Positions 13,817-17,409 of a DNA stretch of 17,409 nucleotides are shown piece after piece. The DNA comes from Bacteroidales bacterium (GTDB lineage Bacteria; Bacteroidota; Bacteroidia; Bacteroidales; CG2-30-32-10): assembly GCA_035353855.1 (NCBI GenBank), contig DAOQAK010000068.1, positions 1-17,409 of the forward strand. The letters are read 5' to 3'. The position numbers and the translations under genes are program-made. Every line of letters starts with the position of its first letter. Positions within the stretch are counted from its first letter, which is position 1. The notes beneath the pieces are model-generated. The model made no database searches, was not told the origin of the DNA, and worked only from the letters and a program-made list of their open reading frames with translations.

Positions 13817-16438
13817 ATGAATATGAACTCAGCCTTGGTTAGAAAGACTTTTACCGATTTCTTTGCCTCTAAAAATCACACAATTGTGCCTTCGGCACCT
13901 ATGGTTATCAAGAACGACCCTACTTTGATGTTTACCAATGCCGGAATGAACCAGTTCAAGGATATTTTCCTGGGAAATTCTCCGGCTAAATATCCGAGAG
14001 TTGCCAATTCGCAAAAATGCTTGCGTGTAAGCGGGAAACATAACGATTTGGAAGAAGTAGGTCACGATACGTATCATCATACCATGTTTGAAATGCTTGG
14101 CAACTGGTCGTTTGGCGATTATTTTAAAAAAGAAGCTATAGCATGGGCGTGGGAACTTTTAACCGAAGTTTATAAAATTGATAAAGATAAATTATATGTT
14201 ACCGTTTTCGGAGGCGATGTGTCTGACGGGCTTTCTGAAGATATTGAAGCATTGAATTATTGGAAAAAAATTGTTTCGGAAGATAGAATTTTATTTGGCT
14301 CGAAAAAGGATAATTTCTGGGAAATGGGCGATACCGGCCCTTGTGGACCATGTTCCGAAATTCATGTTGATATCCGCAGTGATGCTGAAAGAAAAAAAAT
14401 AGATGGGAAAACCCTTGTCAATAAAGGCGACCCGCATGTTATCGAGATTTGGAATTTGGTTTTTATTGAATTCAATCGTATGTCGGATGGCAAACTTGTT
14501 TCGCTGCCTGCAAAACATGTTGATACAGGAATGGGATTCGAAAGGCTTTGCATGGTATTACAAAAGACAAAATCAAATTACGATACCGATGTTTTTCAAC
14601 CCATCATTTCTGAAATAGCAAAATTATCGAACAAAAAATATGGTGATGATTTAAAATCGGATATTGCCATGCGCGTTATTGCTGACCATTTGCGTGCTAT
14701 TTCCTTTGCTATTGCTGATGGGCAATTGCCTTCAAATAATAAAGCAGGATACGTGATCCGCCGTATTTTGCGAAGAGCAGTTCGTTATGGTTATACTTTT
14801 CTGGGATTTAAAGAACCCTTTATTCATGAGCTTTTGCAGGTTCTTGTAAAACAAATGGGCGAATTTTTCCCTGAAATAAAATCGCAGCAGGAGCTGATCC
14901 GTAAAGTGATTGCCGAAGAAGAACTGGCATTTTTAAGAACACTTTCAACCGGTATTCAACGATTCGAAAATTATGTAGAATCGAATAAAGGGAAGAAAAT
15001 AATTGATGGCGTATTTGCTTTTGAATTGTTCGACACATTTGGTTTTCCTATTGACCTTACACAACTTATGGCGAAGGAACACTGCATGGATGTTGACATG
15101 GCGGGCTTCAACAAAAATATGGAAGAACAAAAAAACCGTTCACGTAATGCAGCAGCAATTGATACAGAAGACTGGGTTGAATTAAAACCGGTTACCGATA
15201 CTGAGTTCGTAGGCTACGACTCACTTACAACCGATGCGGAAATTTTAAAATACCGGAAAGTAAAAACAAAGGACAAAGAATTTTTTCAGATCGTTCTTAA
15301 CAAAACTTCGTTTTATGCCGAATCTGGCGGACAAGCCGGCGACCGCGGATACATTGAGGCTGATGGAGAAAAAATTTCGGTTGACGATACAAAAAAAGAA
15401 AATAATTTAATCATTCATATTACTAAAAAACTTCCCAAAAACATTAATGCAACATTCAAAGCAGTTGTTGATAAAAAGAAACGTGAGCTTACTGAAAATA
15501 ATCATTCGGCTACACATCTTCTGCATTCAGCATTGCGAAAGGTTTTGGGAACTCACGTGGAACAAAAAGGTTCGCTGGTGAATGATGAAAGATTGCGTTT
15601 CGATTTTGCACATTTTTCAAAATTGACCAATGAAGAAATTATAAAAGTTGAAGCTTTGGTGAATGAAAAAATCCGCGAAAATATTGTTTTGGAAGAAATG
15701 CGAAACATCCCTATAGCCGAGGCTCAGAAGCTTGGCGCTACAGCATTGTTCGGCGAAAAATATGGCGACTATGTTCGCGTGATTGCTTTTGATAAAAATT
15801 ATTCGATTGAACTTTGTGGAGGTACCCATGTTCACGCAACCGGGCAAATCGGATATTTCAAAATTATTTCAGAATCGGCTATAGCTGCCGGTATTCGCAG
15901 GATTGAAGCCATTACTGCAATTAAAGCGGAAGAATATATTAACAGTCAGCTTGAACTCATTTCACAATTACATGAAACGCTGAAAAACCCTAAGGATATT
16001 GTAAAGAGCGTGTCGCAAATAATTGAACAAAATGCTTTGCTGCAAAAACAAATTGAAGAATTTCTGAAAGAAAAAGCGCTTGGATTAAAAGATGATCTGA
16101 GCAAAAAAATTGAAAAAATAGGCGATATATATTTCCTTGCAGAACAGGTTGTGCTTGATGCTGCCGGAGCGAAAGACCTTGCATATGCATTAAAGAACGA
16201 AGTGGAAAATCTTTTTCTTGTTCTGGCATATATCAGCGAAGGCAAACCCGGACTTGCCGTAATGATTTCGGAAAACCTGGTGGAAACAAAAAAATTAAAT
16301 GCCTCAAATATTGTTCGTGAGCTTGCAAAAGAAATCAATGGTGGCGGTGGCGGTCAGCCATTCTTTGCAACAGCCGGCGGCAAGAATGCTGAAGGAATTG
16401 ATAAAGCATTAGCGAAAGCGAAAACATTTTTGAAATAA
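13817..16438 (+). CDS. alaS: Alanyl-tRNA synthetase
   Basis: From the ATG at 13817 this is an 873-residue cytosolic class II synthetase that charges tRNA-Ala, the usual family length. The ATG at 13823 is an equally good start; the TTG at 13775 lies in the promoter. Visible features, in order: an N-terminal catalytic core (RKTFTDFFASKNH, FTNAGMNQFKDIFLG, FEMLGNWSFGDYF, GDTGPCGPCSEIH, GMGFERLCMV), the helical tRNA-recognition domain (RRILRRAVRYG), and the editing domain with its zinc ligands in NHSATHLLH (about 15500-15526) and CGGTHVHATG (about 15814-15843). Last is the C-Ala/DHHA1 domain ending GGGGGQPFFATAGG (16340-16381). All catalytic and editing motifs look intact. It is divergent from the M23 gene. 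Confidence 0.97.
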   Translation: MNMNSALVRKTFTDFFASKNHTIVPSAPMVIKNDPTLMFTNAGMNQFKDIFLGNSPAKYPRVANSQKCLRVSGKHNDLEEVGHDTYHHTMFEMLGNWSFGDYFKKEAIAWAWELLTEVYKIDKDKLYVTVFGGDVSDGLSEDIEALNYWKKIVSEDRILFGSKKDNFWEMGDTGPCGPCSEIHVDIRSDAERKKIDGKTLVNKGDPHVIEIWNLVFIEFNRMSDGKLVSLPAKHVDTGMGFERLCMVLQKTKSNYDTDVFQPIISEIAKLSNKKYGDDLKSDIAMRVIADHLRAISFAIADGQLPSNNKAGYVIRRILRRAVRYGYTFLGFKEPFIHELLQVLVKQMGEFFPEIKSQQELIRKVIAEEELAFLRTLSTGIQRFENYVESNKGKKIIDGVFAFELFDTFGFPIDLTQLMAKEHCMDVDMAGFNKNMEEQKNRSRNAAAIDTEDWVELKPVTDTEFVGYDSLTTDAEILKYRKVKTKDKEFFQIVLNKTSFYAESGGQAGDRGYIEADGEKISVDDTKKENNLIIHITKKLPKNINATFKAVVDKKKRELTENNHSATHLLHSALRKVLGTHVEQKGSLVNDERLRFDFAHFSKLTNEEIIKVEALVNEKIRENIVLEEMRNIPIAEAQKLGATALFGEKYGDYVRVIAFDKNYSIELCGGTHVHATGQIGYFKIISESAIAAGIRRIEAITAIKAEEYINSQLELISQLHETLKNPKDIVKSVSQIIEQNALLQKQIEEFLKEKALGLKDDLSKKIEKIGDIYFLAEQVVLDAAGAKDLAYALKNEVENLFLVLAYISEGKPGLAVMISENLVETKKLNASNIVRELAKEINGGGGGQPFFATAGGKNAEGIDKALAKAKTFLK

Positions 16439-16445
16439 TATTTTC

Positions 16446-16515
16446 TCGGTGGTCCTCTGTGAATAACCTCTGAGAGTCTCTGTGTTATAAAAATTATACG
16501 AAGGATCACGAAGAA
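16446..16515. repeat. Degenerate intergenic repeat of the 'cacagag' type
   Basis: Reverse-strand reading gives near-repeats of 'cacagagac-tctcagagg-ttcacagagg-accaccgaga' followed by 'cgtgatcctt'. Such stretches are frequent between genes of Bacteroidota in my experience. No terminator or gene is visible between alaS and the next gene. Confidence 0.4.
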
Positions 16516-16616
16516 ATATATTTTATTCTTTTTTCCGGTTTGATTTTACCAGGCATTTTCCATTATCCCATTTTCCTTTCAAGCTATCAGTAGGAATAGA
16601 ATTATTTTTTTCGGAT

Positions 16617-17409
16617 TTAATTAACTTTCAAATCTTTTGTTTCTCTATCGCCTTGACCTATGGTATATTGAATTGAAAAAGTATATAATCGTTTATATTT
16701 GGAATCACACATTTCAGTATTACTTGAAACTCCAAATGAGTTGGAATACGATATATGTTTTGCTAAATCATCGAACAAATTATTTGCACCTAATGTAATT
16801 CGTAACTTATCTTTTAAGAACTTTCGGCTAATATTAATTGAAGAATTAATGTATGCTTTGTTGTAACCGTCAAATGTTAATTCCTTAGAAAAATAATTTA
16901 CATAGAACATTGCATAAAATTTCTTTATTTTATATTCCATGTTATATTTCATATTGTAACCAAATTCTTTTTTAGTAAGATTATCTGTTGTTAAGTCATA
17001 TAATGCAGCTGTTTTTGTAATATCTCTTGTGTCATAAAAAGTATGGAATATACTTGATGAAACAGAGAAATTAAAATTACCGTTGAGCTTTAGCCATAAC
17101 GACATGTCAATGCCTGTATTGCTTTCCTTTGCTGCATTCTCGGGTTTTACTAAATTTATTAATGATGTTTGAGGAATAACAAGTTTTACAACTTCGTTGT
17201 TGGTATAATTAAAAAAACATTCAAACGAAGCATTGCATATATCCTTACTATAAGTATATCCTAAATAAGCAGAGTAAAAATCTACTGTTTTTAATTTTGA
17301 ATTTCCGGTGTGCCAATTATAAAAATCTGTTTTATCAATATAATCCGTTAAATCGGCTCACATAAAATAAATGGGGAGAAGTATTATTTTTGGCAGCAAA
17401 AATTATCCA
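16617..17409 (-). CDS. TonB-dependent receptor-like outer-membrane beta-barrel, C-terminal part, with an apparent frameshift; cut by window edge
   Basis: The clean frame covers 17357-16617 (246 residues). It reads as the last strands of a large outer-membrane barrel: alternating aromatic strands, the GNSKLKTVDF segment (the 'GNP-L-PE' turn of TonB-linked receptors), and LRITLGANNLFDD (the 'lNN-FD' motif just before the final strands), ending IQYTIGQGDRETKDLKVN. It looks like the outer-membrane protein beta-barrel family of TonB receptors; the substrate is unknown. Upstream, this frame meets TGA at 17358-17360 and TAA at 17403-17405. A neighbouring frame from 17409 to about 17359 reads sensibly (WIIFAAKNNTSPHLFYV). 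Dropping one base near 17358 would join them as ...HLFYV-ADLTDYIDKTDF. It is therefore either a recent pseudogene or a sequencing indel. Confidence 0.7.

Noticed and set aside
16529..16619. A short minus-strand coding remnant (reads ...SLKGKWDNGKCLVKSN...)
   Set aside because: The frame is about 30 codons, has no start codon and is preceded by a stop; it could be a decayed gene end, but nothing supports it further.
17358..17360. A second in-frame TGA in the TonB receptor-like frame as another selenocysteine
   Set aside because: The same frame meets TAA only 15 codons upstream, no Cys is expected at this place in the family, and the neighbouring frame gives the better continuation, so a frameshift explains it.

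Overview
The window is AT-rich and reads as a chromosomal segment of an anaerobic or microaerophilic-type member of the Bacteroidota. The evidence is a type IX secretion (T9SS) C-terminal sorting domain, TonB-linked and porin-type outer-membrane proteins, tandem Bacteroidota-type lipoproteins, -7 promoter boxes of the form TAnnTTTG, weak or absent Shine-Dalgarno signals, and an M23 peptidase divergent from alaS. Every clearly ended gene here stops with TAA or TAG. Menaquinone is apparently made by the futalosine route (mqnB-mqnD). The genus cannot be told from the sequence.

Layout. 1-221: the 3' end of an ISL3-type transposase. 413-1801: an MFS carrier, ending at a good terminator. 1857-2558 (minus): a small outer-membrane beta-barrel protein. 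2649-4206: mqnB-mqnD. 4201-4491: a 269-bp MITE-like element with 14-bp inverted ends and an 11-bp target duplication that contains the mqnD stop codon. 4532-5497: hldD, for the heptose of LPS. 5498-6425: no gene, but a 240-bp tandem repeat with nested G/C-rich palindromes. 6426-10640 (all minus): an APC-family transporter followed 12 bp later by an unknown lipoprotein, then a terminator, a paralogous second lipoprotein and a MerR-type regulator. 10767-12617 (minus): a secreted multidomain protein. 12712-13704 (minus): an M23 peptidase, divergent from alaS (13817-16438). 16617 to the end (minus): the 3' part of a TonB-dependent receptor-like barrel, with an apparent frameshift near 17358.

Main discovery. 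The secreted protein at 10767-12617 looks broken into two reading frames, but both parts lie in the same frame and are separated by one TGA (11628-11630). That TGA sits exactly where the first cysteine of a thioredoxin-type CxxC motif belongs (TGTW-[TGA]-PSC). The downstream part carries the rest of an Omp28/thioredoxin-like domain, a cis-proline-type motif and an intact T9SS tail. A candidate SECIS hairpin directly follows the TGA. The best reading is a selenocysteine-containing (U-P-S-C), T9SS-exported, Omp28-like selenoprotein of about 616 residues. A point mutation or sequencing error is the main alternative; no Sec machinery gene or tRNA-Sec lies in the window.

The genes are mostly separate housekeeping and envelope units: LPS heptose synthesis, menaquinone synthesis, cell-wall hydrolase, outer-membrane receptor and porin, secreted redox protein, and alanyl-tRNA synthetase. 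They are interrupted by small repeats and mobile debris rather than forming one large operon.
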